Shown here piece by piece: positions 1-9,116 of a stretch of 64,000 bases of DNA. How positions within the stretch are numbered: the first letter of the stretch is position 1; every line of letters starts with the position of its first letter. Origin of the DNA: Buchnera aphidicola (Brachycaudus cardui) (GTDB lineage Bacteria > Pseudomonadota > Gammaproteobacteria > Enterobacterales > Enterobacteriaceae); the NCBI RefSeq assembly GCF_005081945.1, contig NZ_CP034879.1, forward strand, positions 124,001-188,000, in the 5' to 3' direction. The notes under the pieces were generated by a model. It worked only from the letters and a program-made list of their open reading frames with translations, had not been told where the DNA came from and ran no database searches. The translations under genes were made by a program, and so were the position numbers.

Positions 1-2
1 CT

Positions 3-497
3 GTTAATAAAATTACTAAAAAATTATTTAAAATAGCTAATACTCCTGAAAGTATCGTTTTTTTAGGTTTAGAAAGACTTACAAAGTGTATTAAAAATGT
101 TGGATTGTATAATACTAAAGCATTAAATATCATTCGTACTTCTTTTTTAATTGCATATAAGTACAATGGAAATATTCCAAATAATAGAACTATATTAGAG
201 TCTTTACCAGGTGTAGGAAGAAAAACAGCGAATATTATTTTAAACACTATATTTAAAAAAAATACTATTGCTGTAGATACTCATGTTTTTAGAGTTGCAA
301 ATCGCACTAATTTTGCTAAAGGTAAAAATGTTCAAGATGTTGAAAAAAAATTAATGAAAGTAGTTCCTCCATTTTTTAAATTAAAAATTCATTCTTGGTT
401 TGTATTACATGGTCGTTATATTTGTACTGCACGTAAAGTTAAATGTAATATGTGTTTAATATATAACTTATGTGAATTTAATGAAAAAAAAATTTAA
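3..497 (+). CDS. nth: Endonuclease III (DNA glycosylase/AP lyase), 5' end outside window
   Basis: Base-excision repair glycosylase that removes oxidised pyrimidines and cleaves the abasic site. The frame is open from base 3, so the first part of the gene lies upstream of the window; about 164 residues are visible. The helix-hairpin-helix LPGVGRKTAN carries the catalytic Lys, and the Asp of AVDTHVFRV is the conserved catalytic acid. The C-terminal [4Fe-4S] cysteines follow the family spacing C-x6-C-x2-C-x5-C (CTARKVKCNMCLIYNLC). The visible part matches E. coli Nth almost without gaps, and nothing looks eroded. Its stop lies 24 bp before the priA start, so the two may be co-transcribed. Confidence 0.95.
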   Translation, partial: VNKITKKLFKIANTPESIVFLGLERLTKCIKNVGLYNTKALNIIRTSFLIAYKYNGNIPNNRTILESLPGVGRKTANIILNTIFKKNTIAVDTHVFRVANRTNFAKGKNVQDVEKKLMKVVPPFFKLKIHSWFVLHGRYICTARKVKCNMCLIYNLCEFNEKKI

Positions 498-521
498 CAT
501 ATTTTTTTTATAGGTATATAT

Positions 522-2695
522 GTGATTATTGTAGAAGTTATTTTACCTTTTCCTATTAGACAGTTTTTTAAATACTGTATGCCTGATATAATGCGTCCTG
601 TTATCGGCGGTAGAATAGTAGTACCTTTTCGATCTAAAGATATTGTGGGTGTTGTTATTTCATTTTCTAAGATAAAAGATACAAGAAAGTTAAATTTCAA
701 ATGCGTTAAATCATTAATTGATTCCAAATCACTATATAGTAATGTTTTATTGAATCTTATTATTTGGATAAATAAGAATTATCAATGTTTTATTGGAAAT
801 TTATTTTTTTCTATTTTACCAAAATTATTGCGTAATAAGTATATAATAAAAAATAAATATATTCATCAGTGGATAATTACGAAAAAAGGAAAAGAAATCA
901 ACTCTCAAATTTTTTTAACAAAAAAACAATTGAATGCTTTAATTATATTAAAAAAAAAAGTATTTTAAGCTCAGAATTAAAAAAACATAATATATCTAAA
1001 AGTATTTTGAAACAGTTAGAAATACAAGAATTATGTATACAAAGTTTTTATTTAAAACCTATTGTAAAATATACTTACTCTTGCAAGAACAGAAAAAATT
1101 TTTTTTTAAATCCAAAGACTTTACTATATATTCGTAGTATCTTGATGAAAAAAAAATTTTCATCTTGGTTGTTAACCAAAATTAGTTTATATGAAAAAGT
1201 AAAATTTTATTTAGGACTAATTAGATTAGCATTAGAAAAAAATATGCAAATTTTAATTATCGTTCCTTATTTTAAAAATATTAATGTAGTTTTAGTTTTT
1301 TTAAATAAATTTTTTAATGTTCCTATTGATATTATAGATTCAAAATTAAGTAATCTACGATACTTAAATCATTGGATTAGAATAAAAAATGGTGAAAATT
1401 CTATTATTATAGGAACAAAAAAAAGTATATTTTTACCTTTTTTGAATTTAGGTCTAATTATTATTCTTGAAGAACATCATTTAAACTATAAAAATACAGA
1501 TAAATGCAGATATAATATTAGAGATATAGGAATATTAAGAGCTTATAAAGAAAATATACCTATAATTTTAGATTCAGATACTCCTTCATTAAAAACATTA
1601 TATAATATTTTATTAAAAAAATGTTTTTATATCGTAATAAATCAAAATATGCAAAGAACAAACTTTAATAAAAAGATTATTGATTTAACAAAAGAAAAAA
1701 TAAAATTGCATTTATCTACTACTTTAATAAATGAAGTGAATAATAATTTTAAACAAAAACAAGTTTTGTTTATTTTAAATAATTTTAATGCATCTTTTTT
1801 AGTTTTAATTTGTAGTATTTGTGGTTTTATATCAACATGTATTAATTGTGATAATTATTTTGAAGTAAATCAATATCGTAATATTTTATTTTGTAGATTT
1901 TGTTTAGTCAAAATGAAACAACCATTATTGTGTGATCATTGTGAATCTTTATCTTTAGGTGTAAAAAATATAAGAATAGAAAATTTTAAAAATAAAATAC
2001 AAGCAATTTTTCCTAAAAAACCATTACTGTTTTTATTAGATAAAAACAGTATCAATAAAAATATTATTGATCAGAAATCTTTTGAATTTTTTAGTTCTAC
2101 TCCTTATATTATTTTTTCAACAGAAGATATTGCGCATAATTATTATTTTCCTTATGTTAGGTTAATTAGTTTAATATGTATTGATAATTATTTTCTTTAT
2201 TTTCAGTTTCGTGCTATAGAATATTTCGCACAATTTTATATTAATTTAAGAAAATTAACAAGAACAAACAAAAAATCATTAACAATATTAGTACAGACAT
2301 CATTTTGTAATGATTTAAATTTAAAGGAATTATATAAAAATGGATATTTTTCTTTAGCAGACAAAATTTTAGCAATAAGAAAAAAATTTTTATTACCTCC
2401 TTGGACTGTTCAAACTATAATTTATACTGAAAGCATAGATTCTCAAAGAAATATGAATTTTTTGAATTTAATGCATACTATTTTAAAAAAAATATCTAAA
2501 AAGTATAATTATTGCTTATGGTTTGTAGGTCCTCATCCTTCTTATTTCAAAAATAAAAAAAATGTTCATCAATTATTAATTCAATGTTCTTCATATATAT
2601 ATTTAAACCATTTATTAAATGAGTGTATAGATATAATGAATTATTTTTCTATTTCTAAAAAAGTAAAATGGTTTATAGATGTAGAACCAAATTAA
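522..2695 (+). CDS. priA: Primosomal protein N' (PriA), frameshifted at a poly(A) run and with degraded helicase motifs
   Basis: PriA restarts collapsed replication forks in E. coli. Here the N-terminal DNA-binding part is read from a GTG at 522 (AGG at 512-514 as weak RBS) and hits a stop at 966. The rest is in the -1 frame up to 2695. The frames join in a run of ten A at 950-959; one added A would give a continuous protein of about 724 residues, close to the 732 of E. coli. Walker A (GVTGSGKTE in E. coli) has become KISLYEKVK (1178-1204). The DEEH box is LEEH, and the motif VI region QVAGRAGRAG has become NLRKLTRTNK (about 2240-2270). All eight zinc-binding cysteines survive as four C-x2-C pairs (about 1810-1960), as does the C-terminal KVKWFIDVEP end. 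Helicase activity therefore looks lost while DNA-binding and zinc modules persist. It may be a structural loader, or a gene on its way out. Confidence 0.85.
950..959 (+). other. A10 homopolymer carrying the priA frame break
   Basis: Ten consecutive A residues. Upstream codons read ALIILKKK and then run into TAA at 966. The conserved continuation (KKKSILSSELKK) is read one base back. Eleven A, or a -1 slip, joins them. Poly(A) slippage by RNA polymerase is described for Buchnera; whether it happens here cannot be seen from DNA. A sequencing or assembly length error is the alternative. Confidence 0.8.
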
Positions 2696-2840
2696 AAATG
2701 TACATAATGCATCATTAAGAAATAATTTTATATTTTTTACTCGTTGAAGTTCTAATAAAACTAGCATAAAATATACAAAATAAAAACTACAAAAAAATAT
2801 TTTTTAATGCAATATATTAATATTAAAAATGAGGTTCTTA

Positions 2841-4112
2841 ATGAGTGAATTTAATTTAATTAACGAATTACGAAATCGAGGTTTAATATCTCATATTACT
2901 GATGAAGATAATTTAAACAAACTCATTAATAATCGTGCTATTTCTGTTTATTGTGGTTTTGATCTTACAGCAGAAAGCTTACATATCGGTCATTTATTAC
3001 CCTTAATTACTTTGAAAAGATTTCAAATGGCAGGCCATAAACCTATAGCATTAATAGGTGGTGCAACTAGCTTAATTGGAGATCCGAGTTTCAAAAAAAA
3101 GGAAAGAGTATTTAACAATATTAATAATATTAGTATATGGACAGAAAAAATCAGTAAACAAATTTCTTATTTTTTAAGTGTTAATGATGATAAAGAAAAT
3201 AGTGCTTTATTATTAAATAATAAAAATTGGTTTAATAATATTAATATATTATCATTTTTACGTGATGTAGGAAAATATTTTTCAATTAATACGATGATAA
3301 ATCGATCAGCAGTTAAACAACGTATTAAAAGACCAGATCAAGGAATTTCATTTACAGAATTTTCTTATAATTTATTGCAAGCATATGACTATTTTATTTT
3401 ACATAAAGAACATAAAGTACAATTACAAATTGGAGGTTCTGATCAGTGGGGTAATATTTCTTCAGGTATGAATCTAATACATCGTAAATGTAAAAAAGAA
3501 GTATATGGTTTAACAGTACCTCTTCTTATCCAATCTAATGGAATTAAATTCGGGAAAACAGAGTCAGGTGCTATCTGGTTAAATGCTAAAAAAACTAGTC
3601 CGTATAAATTTTACCAATTTTGGATGAATATAGAAGATACAAATGTTTATAATTTTTTAAGAATGTTTACTTTTATTGATTTATCAGAAATAAAAATAAG
3701 AGAACAAGCAAACAATATTAATAATCAAATCATAAATGATAAATCTTATCTTGCTAGAAATATGACTCGTCTTGTACATGGAAAGAAGGAAATGATAGCA
3801 GTAGAAAGAATTACAGAGTTTCTCTTTTTAAAAAATATTAATGATATCAAAGAGTCTGATTTAGAACAATTACAACAAGATGGTATACCATCAATTCGAA
3901 TAGATCAAATACAGGATTTACAAGAAGCCTTAGTATTATCTGGCTTGTCAAAATCTAGAACACAAGCCAAATATATGATAATGTCTAATGCTATATCTAT
4001 TAATACAAAAAAAATAAATAAAAATCATATATTTAATAATAATGATAAATTATTTAAAAAATTTACTTTGTTATCTAGAGGTAAAAAAAATCATTGTTTA
4101 TTGTGCTGGTAA
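2841..4112 (+). CDS. tyrS: Tyrosyl-tRNA synthetase
   Basis: Class I synthetase charging tRNA-Tyr in the cytoplasm. The HIGH box is SLHIGHLLP, the tyrosine pocket is YCGFD plus QIGGSDQWGN, and the KMSKS-type loop is KFGKTESG, the same variant as E. coli (KFGKTEGG). The C-terminal S4-like RNA-binding domain ends RGKKNHCLLCW, matching the E. coli end. An ATG at 2829 is in frame, but the ATG at 2841 is preceded by GAGG and aligns with the E. coli N-terminus (NLIKQLQERG versus NLINELRNRG), so 2841 is chosen. It stands alone, convergent with the minus-strand sufA-like gene one base away, with no room for an intergenic terminator. Confidence 0.97.
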   Translation: MSEFNLINELRNRGLISHITDEDNLNKLINNRAISVYCGFDLTAESLHIGHLLPLITLKRFQMAGHKPIALIGGATSLIGDPSFKKKERVFNNINNISIWTEKISKQISYFLSVNDDKENSALLLNNKNWFNNINILSFLRDVGKYFSINTMINRSAVKQRIKRPDQGISFTEFSYNLLQAYDYFILHKEHKVQLQIGGSDQWGNISSGMNLIHRKCKKEVYGLTVPLLIQSNGIKFGKTESGAIWLNAKKTSPYKFYQFWMNIEDTNVYNFLRMFTFIDLSEIKIREQANNINNQIINDKSYLARNMTRLVHGKKEMIAVERITEFLFLKNINDIKESDLEQLQQDGIPSIRIDQIQDLQEALVLSGLSKSRTQAKYMIMSNAISINTKKINKNHIFNNNDKLFKKFTLLSRGKKNHCLLCW

Positions 4113-4113
4113 T

Positions 4114-4512
4114 TTAATTAGTATTTATTGAAAAACTTTCACCACAACCACAAAAACTTTCTACTTTGGCATTATGAAATTTAAATATTTTATTAATATT
4201 ATTTTTTATAAAATCTATTTTAATTCCTTCTATAAATGGCATTTCTTCAGAAGAAATATATATAAGAATATTTTGATAAAAAAATATAATTTCTTTTATA
4301 TTTTTTTTTTGGTTTAAATCTGCATCGGTAATTAATTTCATAGTATAGCGAAATCCTGCACATCCTGATTTTTTTATACCTAACCTTATTCCTTTACTAT
4401 CAGAATTTGAATTAATTAAAAATAAAATTTGCTTAACAGCATTATCAGTTATTGAAATTTTTTTCCATATATTTTTATTTGGAAAATAAGTATTAATATC
4501 GTTTTTCTTCAT
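4114..4512 (-). CDS. sufA: A-type iron-sulfur carrier, SufA-like
   Basis: HesB/IscA-type scaffold or carrier that passes Fe-S clusters to apo-proteins. The three cluster-binding cysteines are present in GCAGF and the C-terminal CGCGESF. MPFIEG and IFKFHN(A)K are closer to E. coli SufA than to ErpA or IscA as I remember those sequences. The N-terminal extension ending IWKKISIT also resembles SufA. An upstream in-frame ATG exists at 4536, but ATG 4512 has AGAGAG at good spacing, so it is preferred. Location beside ydiK agrees with the E. coli sufA-ydiK neighbourhood, yet no other suf gene is adjacent, so it looks like an orphan of that operon. The nearby nth and complex I genes encode likely Fe-S clients. 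Confidence 0.8.
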   Translation of the reverse strand: MKKNDINTYFPNKNIWKKISITDNAVKQILFLINSNSDSKGIRLGIKKSGCAGFRYTMKLITDADLNQKKNIKEIIFFYQNILIYISSEEMPFIEGIKIDFIKNNINKIFKFHNAKVESFCGCGESFSINTN

Positions 4513-4656
4513 GTTATTCTCTCTTTTAAAACGCATGTGTAATAATCAAAAATATTTTTTTTATTAATCATTTTTGTAAAATTTAATGCTATAATTATTT
4601 CATATTTTAAAGAAATAAAAAAATTTTTTATAAAAATATTGAGGTAAAACAATTAT

Positions 4657-5739
4657 ATGCAAAATCCAAAAGAAAAAATGGATGTATCGCAGTCTATTTT
4701 ATCACTGATATTTATTATTTCGATAGGTGTGATAAGCTTTTTAGTAATTCATCCATTTATATTAGGATTTTCTTGGGCTAGTATGATTGTAATTTCCACT
4801 TGGCCTCTAATGTTAAAAATACAAAAATTTTTAGGTGGCAAACGTTCTCTTGCAGTAGCAATTATGATCATAATTTTGCTTCTTTTATTTATTATTCCAG
4901 TATTTTTTCTAGTTAATAGTTTAATTGCAACAAGTATTCCTCTTATTCATTGGTTTAGTTCAAATAACCTAGAATTTCCAGAGTTAGTTTGGCTTCAAGA
5001 TATTCCACTCATCGGTAAAAAAATATTTATTAGTTATCAAGATTTACTATCTGGTGATGGAGGTGAATTAATTCGTGAGGTACGACCTTATATGGGACGT
5101 ACAACTGAATTTATTATCCTTCAAGCTAAAAATTGTGGACTATTTGTGATACATTTGATGCTTATGCTTTTTTTCAGTGTCTTATTGTATTGGAATGGTG
5201 AAAAAATAAGTAAATCTATTCGTCATTTTGCATGTCGCCTTAGTTCAAAAAATGGAGATGCTATTATTTTTTTAGCTGTTCAAGCTGTCAGAGCTGTTGC
5301 TTTAGGTGTTGCAGTCACAGCTTTAATTCAAGCTATATTATCTGGTATAGGACTATTAGTTTCTGGTGTTCCTTATTGGGCATTATTAATGATAATAATT
5401 GTTTTTTCTTGTTTAGTACAATTAGGACCGTTACCTATTTTAATACCTTCTATTATATGGCTCTATTGGAATAATAATACTACTTGGGGAACAATATTAT
5501 TAATTTGGAGTTGTCTAGTATTTATACTAGATCATATACTTAGACCGTTTTTTATACGAATGGGAGCAGATTTACCTATTTTATTAATTTTATCTGGAGT
5601 TATTGGTGGGTTATTGGCTTTTGGAATAATTGGTTTATTTATTGGTCCAGTTGTATTAGTAATATTTTATCGTTTAATAATATCATGGATTTATGGTATT
5701 TCTATCGCATCTATTTTAAATAATACATCATTAAAATAA
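4657..5739 (+). CDS. ydiK: AI-2E family transporter-like membrane protein (YdiK homologue)
   Basis: Inner-membrane protein of 360 residues with about seven to eight hydrophobic segments and the family pattern of a long central soluble stretch (about residues 90-150) followed by helices containing GPLPILIPS and the C-terminal GLFIGPVVL. Related to the YdiK/PerM group, whose substrate is not established. GAGG lies upstream of the ATG. It is divergent from the sufA-like gene across a gap of about 145 bp that must hold both promoters. Base composition and codon use match the neighbours. The homology is clear; function is not inferred beyond possible export. Confidence 0.85.
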   Translation: MQNPKEKMDVSQSILSLIFIISIGVISFLVIHPFILGFSWASMIVISTWPLMLKIQKFLGGKRSLAVAIMIIILLLLFIIPVFFLVNSLIATSIPLIHWFSSNNLEFPELVWLQDIPLIGKKIFISYQDLLSGDGGELIREVRPYMGRTTEFIILQAKNCGLFVIHLMLMLFFSVLLYWNGEKISKSIRHFACRLSSKNGDAIIFLAVQAVRAVALGVAVTALIQAILSGIGLLVSGVPYWALLMIIIVFSCLVQLGPLPILIPSIIWLYWNNNTTWGTILLIWSCLVFILDHILRPFFIRMGADLPILLILSGVIGGLLAFGIIGLFIGPVVLVIFYRLIISWIYGISIASILNNTSLK

Positions 5740-5977
5740 ATCGTTTTATTCATATAAATATAACAGATAGAATAAATACTTTTAATTCAACATATTCTAA
5801 ATTATGATAATATAAAATATGATTTTTAATCAGATGAATAATTAATCAAAAAAAATATTTTTTCTATATAAAATTTTAAAAAAAGATTATAAATAAATTT
5901 ATAACTATTTTGTTTTTTTTAATTATTATCATATCTTGCTATTCTTTCCAGCATAAATAATTCATTTAGAGAACAAA

Positions 5978-7024
5978 ATGAAAAAAACAGATGAACTACG
6001 TACAATACGAATTGATCCATTAGTAACTCCATTTGAATTAGCGAAGGAATATTCTATTACTTCAGATATTATGGATAATGTTATCACGACAAGACAAAAT
6101 ATTGCTCGTATCATGACTGGAGAAGATTCGCGATTACTTGTTGTAATAGGACCATGTTCAGTTCATGACCCTATTGCTGCAGTAGAGTATGCACATCGAT
6201 TATATGAATTACGTATAAAATACAAAGATCGTCTTGAAATTATAATGCGTACATATTTTGAAAAACCAAGAACAGTTGTGGGTTGGAAGGGATTAATTTC
6301 AGATCCTGATTTAAATGGTAGTTTTCGAGTTAATCATGGTTTAGCAATTGCTCGTAAATTATTATTAGATATAAACGCATTAGGAATGCCTGCAGCAACC
6401 GAATTTCTTGATATGGTAATAGGGCAATTCATTGCAGATCTAATTAGTTGGGGTGCTATTGGAGCACGAACAACTGAAAGTCAAATTCACAGAGAAATGG
6501 CTTCTGCTCTTTCTTGTCCCGTTGGTTTTAAAAATGGTACTGATGGTAATATACGAATTGCAATTGATGCTATTCGTGCAGCACAAGTTAGACATTTATT
6601 TTTAGCACCTAATAAAAATGGACAAATGACAATTAATCATACTAGTGGAAATCCTTATGGACATATAATTATGAGAGGTGGTCGTTCTCCTAATTATCAT
6701 GCAGATGATATTGATTTAGCAGTAAAACATTTACGTGAATTTGGTTTATCAGAACATTTAATGATTGATTTTAGTCATGGTAATTGTTTAAAGGAACATC
6801 TTCGTCAAAAACATGTTGCTAAATCTGTTGCTAATCAAATTTATAATGGTTCTAGAGCTATATTTGGTGTTATGATTGAAAGTTTTTTAGAAGAAGGTTT
6901 TCAAAAAGTAATTAATAATCAGCCATTAATATATGGAAAATCAATTACTGATGCTTGTTTAAACTGGAAGGATAGTACTTTAATTATTAAACAATTAGCA
7001 GACGCTGTAGACATGCGTTTTTAA
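5978..7024 (+). CDS. aroH: 3-deoxy-D-arabino-heptulosonate 7-phosphate synthase (DAHP synthase), AroH type
   Basis: Condenses phosphoenolpyruvate and erythrose 4-phosphate, the first step of chorismate and aromatic amino acid synthesis. At 348 residues it equals the E. coli enzyme and matches AroH (TDELRT, SLVTP-like N-terminus, end VDMRF) better than AroF or AroG. Conserved blocks are IGPCSVHD, FEKPRTVVGWKGLISDPDL, ARTTESQ and SHGNC. AGAGAA precedes the ATG. The gene is monocistronic: 238 bp of non-coding DNA lie upstream and a strong hairpin terminator directly downstream. E. coli aroH is TrpR-repressed; I see no convincing operator here. Provision of aromatic amino acids to the aphid host is the expected role in Buchnera. 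Confidence 0.97.
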   Translation: MKKTDELRTIRIDPLVTPFELAKEYSITSDIMDNVITTRQNIARIMTGEDSRLLVVIGPCSVHDPIAAVEYAHRLYELRIKYKDRLEIIMRTYFEKPRTVVGWKGLISDPDLNGSFRVNHGLAIARKLLLDINALGMPAATEFLDMVIGQFIADLISWGAIGARTTESQIHREMASALSCPVGFKNGTDGNIRIAIDAIRAAQVRHLFLAPNKNGQMTINHTSGNPYGHIIMRGGRSPNYHADDIDLAVKHLREFGLSEHLMIDFSHGNCLKEHLRQKHVAKSVANQIYNGSRAIFGVMIESFLEEGFQKVINNQPLIYGKSITDACLNWKDSTLIIKQLADAVDMRF

Positions 7025-7029
7025 TTTAT

Positions 7030-7065
7030 ATGCTAGTCAAAAAAATTTTGACTAGCATCTTTTTG
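7030..7065 (+). terminator. Rho-independent terminator after aroH
   Basis: Perfect 13-bp inverted repeat: ATGCTAGTCAAAA (7030-7042), loop AAA, then TTTTGACTAGCAT (7046-7058), followed by CTTTTTG. It starts 6 bp after the aroH stop and separates aroH from the thrS operon. It is among the strongest hairpins in the window. Confidence 0.85.
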
Positions 7066-7184
7066 TTAATGTAATTTTTTATTATGTAAAATAAAAGAAT
7101 ATCTTACATTTAAAGTAATAGTATGCAGAATTATTTTCTTTTAGACAACATGTGATTAATATTTTTAATTAAGGATTTTAAAGA

Positions 7185-9113
7185 ATGCCTGTAATAAGAT
7201 TTTGTGATGGAAGTCAGCAGGTGTACGAGCATTCTGTTCCATTGATAGAGATCATTAAAAATAAAAAACCTAGTATTATCAAATCTATTATTGCAATTTC
7301 TGTTAATAATAATTTTTCAGATTTGCATACTGTAATAAAAAAAGATTCTACTATAGAATTTATTCATAGAAAACATCATAATGCATTAAATATTATTCGA
7401 CGCTCTTGTGCGCAACTTTTAAGTTATACTATAAAAAATATGTGGCCTATTTCTAAAATTGCTGAAAGTAACATTTTTAGAAATGGATTTTATTGTGATG
7501 TAGATTTAGAAAAAAAAATTTCAATACAAGATCTTGTATTATTAGAAAATAATATGAATGCTTTTATAAGAAAAGAATACGATATTCTTAACAAAAAAGT
7601 TTCTTTTTCTGAAGTATTGAAAATTTTTGAAAAATATTCTGAAACATATAAAGCATCTTTAATCAATAAAATAGTTGATCGGAAAAATAATATTTCTTTA
7701 TATTATCACGAAAGTTATGTAGATCTTGATATAGGAATGCAAGTTTTTAATATAAAATTTTGTAAATATTTTAAATTACAAAAAATTGGAGGAGTTTATT
7801 GGAAAGGTGATAATAAAAATAAGATGTTACAACGTATTTATGGTACCGCTTGGTCTAATAAAGAAGAATTAGATAAACATCTAAATTATTTAACCGAATT
7901 AGAAAAGAGAGATCATCGCAAAATTGGAAAGTTTCTTGAATTATATCATATGCAAGAAGAATCTCCAGGTATGATTTTTTGGCATCATAATGGTTGGATT
8001 ATATTTAATGAATTACAAAATTTTGTTCGAGAGAAATTAAAAGAATATCAATATAAAGAAGTTAAAACGCCATTATTAATAGATAAATTAATGTGGAAAG
8101 AAAGTGGACATTGGGATAATTATAAAAATGCAATCTTCACGACATTATCAGAACATCGAGAATATTGTATTAAACCTATGAATTGTCCAGGACATGTACA
8201 GATTTTTAACAATATATTAAAATCTTATCGAGATTTACCTGTTCGTATGGCAGAATTTGGTAGTTGTCATCGTAATGAACCATCAGGTTCTTTACATGGT
8301 CTTATGAGAGTAAGAAATTTTACTCAAGATGATGCTCATATATTTTGTAGTTCTGAACAAGTACGTCCTGAAATTAATAATTGTATTAAAATGATATATG
8401 ATTTGTATAGTACATTTAATTTTAAAAAAATATTAGTCAAGCTTTCTACTCGTCCAGAAAAACGTATTGGTAGTGACTCTATGTGGGATCAATCAGAAAA
8501 AGATTTATCCGACATGCTGATAGAAAATCATTTATCATTTGAATATCAATTAGGTGAAGGTGCTTTTTATGGACCTAAAATTGAATTTATTTTACAAGAT
8601 TCTTTAGATAGAAATTGGCAATGTGGTACGATTCAACTTGATTTTTATTTGTCATTACGTTTAAATTCATTTTATATTAATGAAAATAATGAACGTAAAG
8701 CACCTATAATTATTCATCGTGCTATATTGGGTTCAATAGAACGTTTTATTGGTATATTAATTGAAGAATGTTCCGGTAATTTACCAACATGGTTATCCCC
8801 TATACAAGTTATAATAATTAGTATTTCTAAGATTAGTATAGATTATGTTAAACAATTATCTAAAAAAATTTCTGATGCAAATATTCGTGTAGAATCAGAT
8901 TTAAGAAACGAAAAAATAGGTTTTAAAATTCGTGAACATACATTACGTCGAATTCCATATATAGTAATTTGTGGTGAAAAAGAAATAGAATCTAAAAAAA
9001 TTTCTGTTAGAAATAGAAATGGTTATAATTTTGGAATGATTGATATTAATATATTTATTGAAAAGTTACAAAAAGAAATATTTATGCGTAACTTTTTTCA
9101 AATGGAGGAATGA
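7185..9113 (+). CDS. thrS: Threonyl-tRNA synthetase with a degenerate editing site
   Basis: Class II synthetase, 642 residues, the E. coli length. The TGS domain (about 1-62), N2 editing domain (about 63-225), catalytic core and anticodon domain are all present. Catalytic zinc ligands are intact: Cys in PMNCPGH, His in SGSLHGLMRVR, His in IIIHRAILGS. The editing domain has lost every known active residue. With identical numbering to E. coli, His73 is Arg, His77 is Gln (RRSCAQ), Cys182 is Asp and His186 is Gln (DLDIGMQ). The enzyme should charge threonine but probably cannot clear Ser-tRNA-Thr. First gene of thrS-infC-rpmI-rplT-pheST-ihfA. AAGGA precedes the ATG. An A9 run at 7510-7518 is in frame. 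Confidence 0.97.
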   Translation: MPVIRFCDGSQQVYEHSVPLIEIIKNKKPSIIKSIIAISVNNNFSDLHTVIKKDSTIEFIHRKHHNALNIIRRSCAQLLSYTIKNMWPISKIAESNIFRNGFYCDVDLEKKISIQDLVLLENNMNAFIRKEYDILNKKVSFSEVLKIFEKYSETYKASLINKIVDRKNNISLYYHESYVDLDIGMQVFNIKFCKYFKLQKIGGVYWKGDNKNKMLQRIYGTAWSNKEELDKHLNYLTELEKRDHRKIGKFLELYHMQEESPGMIFWHHNGWIIFNELQNFVREKLKEYQYKEVKTPLLIDKLMWKESGHWDNYKNAIFTTLSEHREYCIKPMNCPGHVQIFNNILKSYRDLPVRMAEFGSCHRNEPSGSLHGLMRVRNFTQDDAHIFCSSEQVRPEINNCIKMIYDLYSTFNFKKILVKLSTRPEKRIGSDSMWDQSEKDLSDMLIENHLSFEYQLGEGAFYGPKIEFILQDSLDRNWQCGTIQLDFYLSLRLNSFYINENNERKAPIIIHRAILGSIERFIGILIEECSGNLPTWLSPIQVIIISISKISIDYVKQLSKKISDANIRVESDLRNEKIGFKIREHTLRRIPYIVICGEKEIESKKISVRNRNGYNFGMIDINIFIEKLQKEIFMRNFFQMEE

Positions 9114-9116
9114 AGT

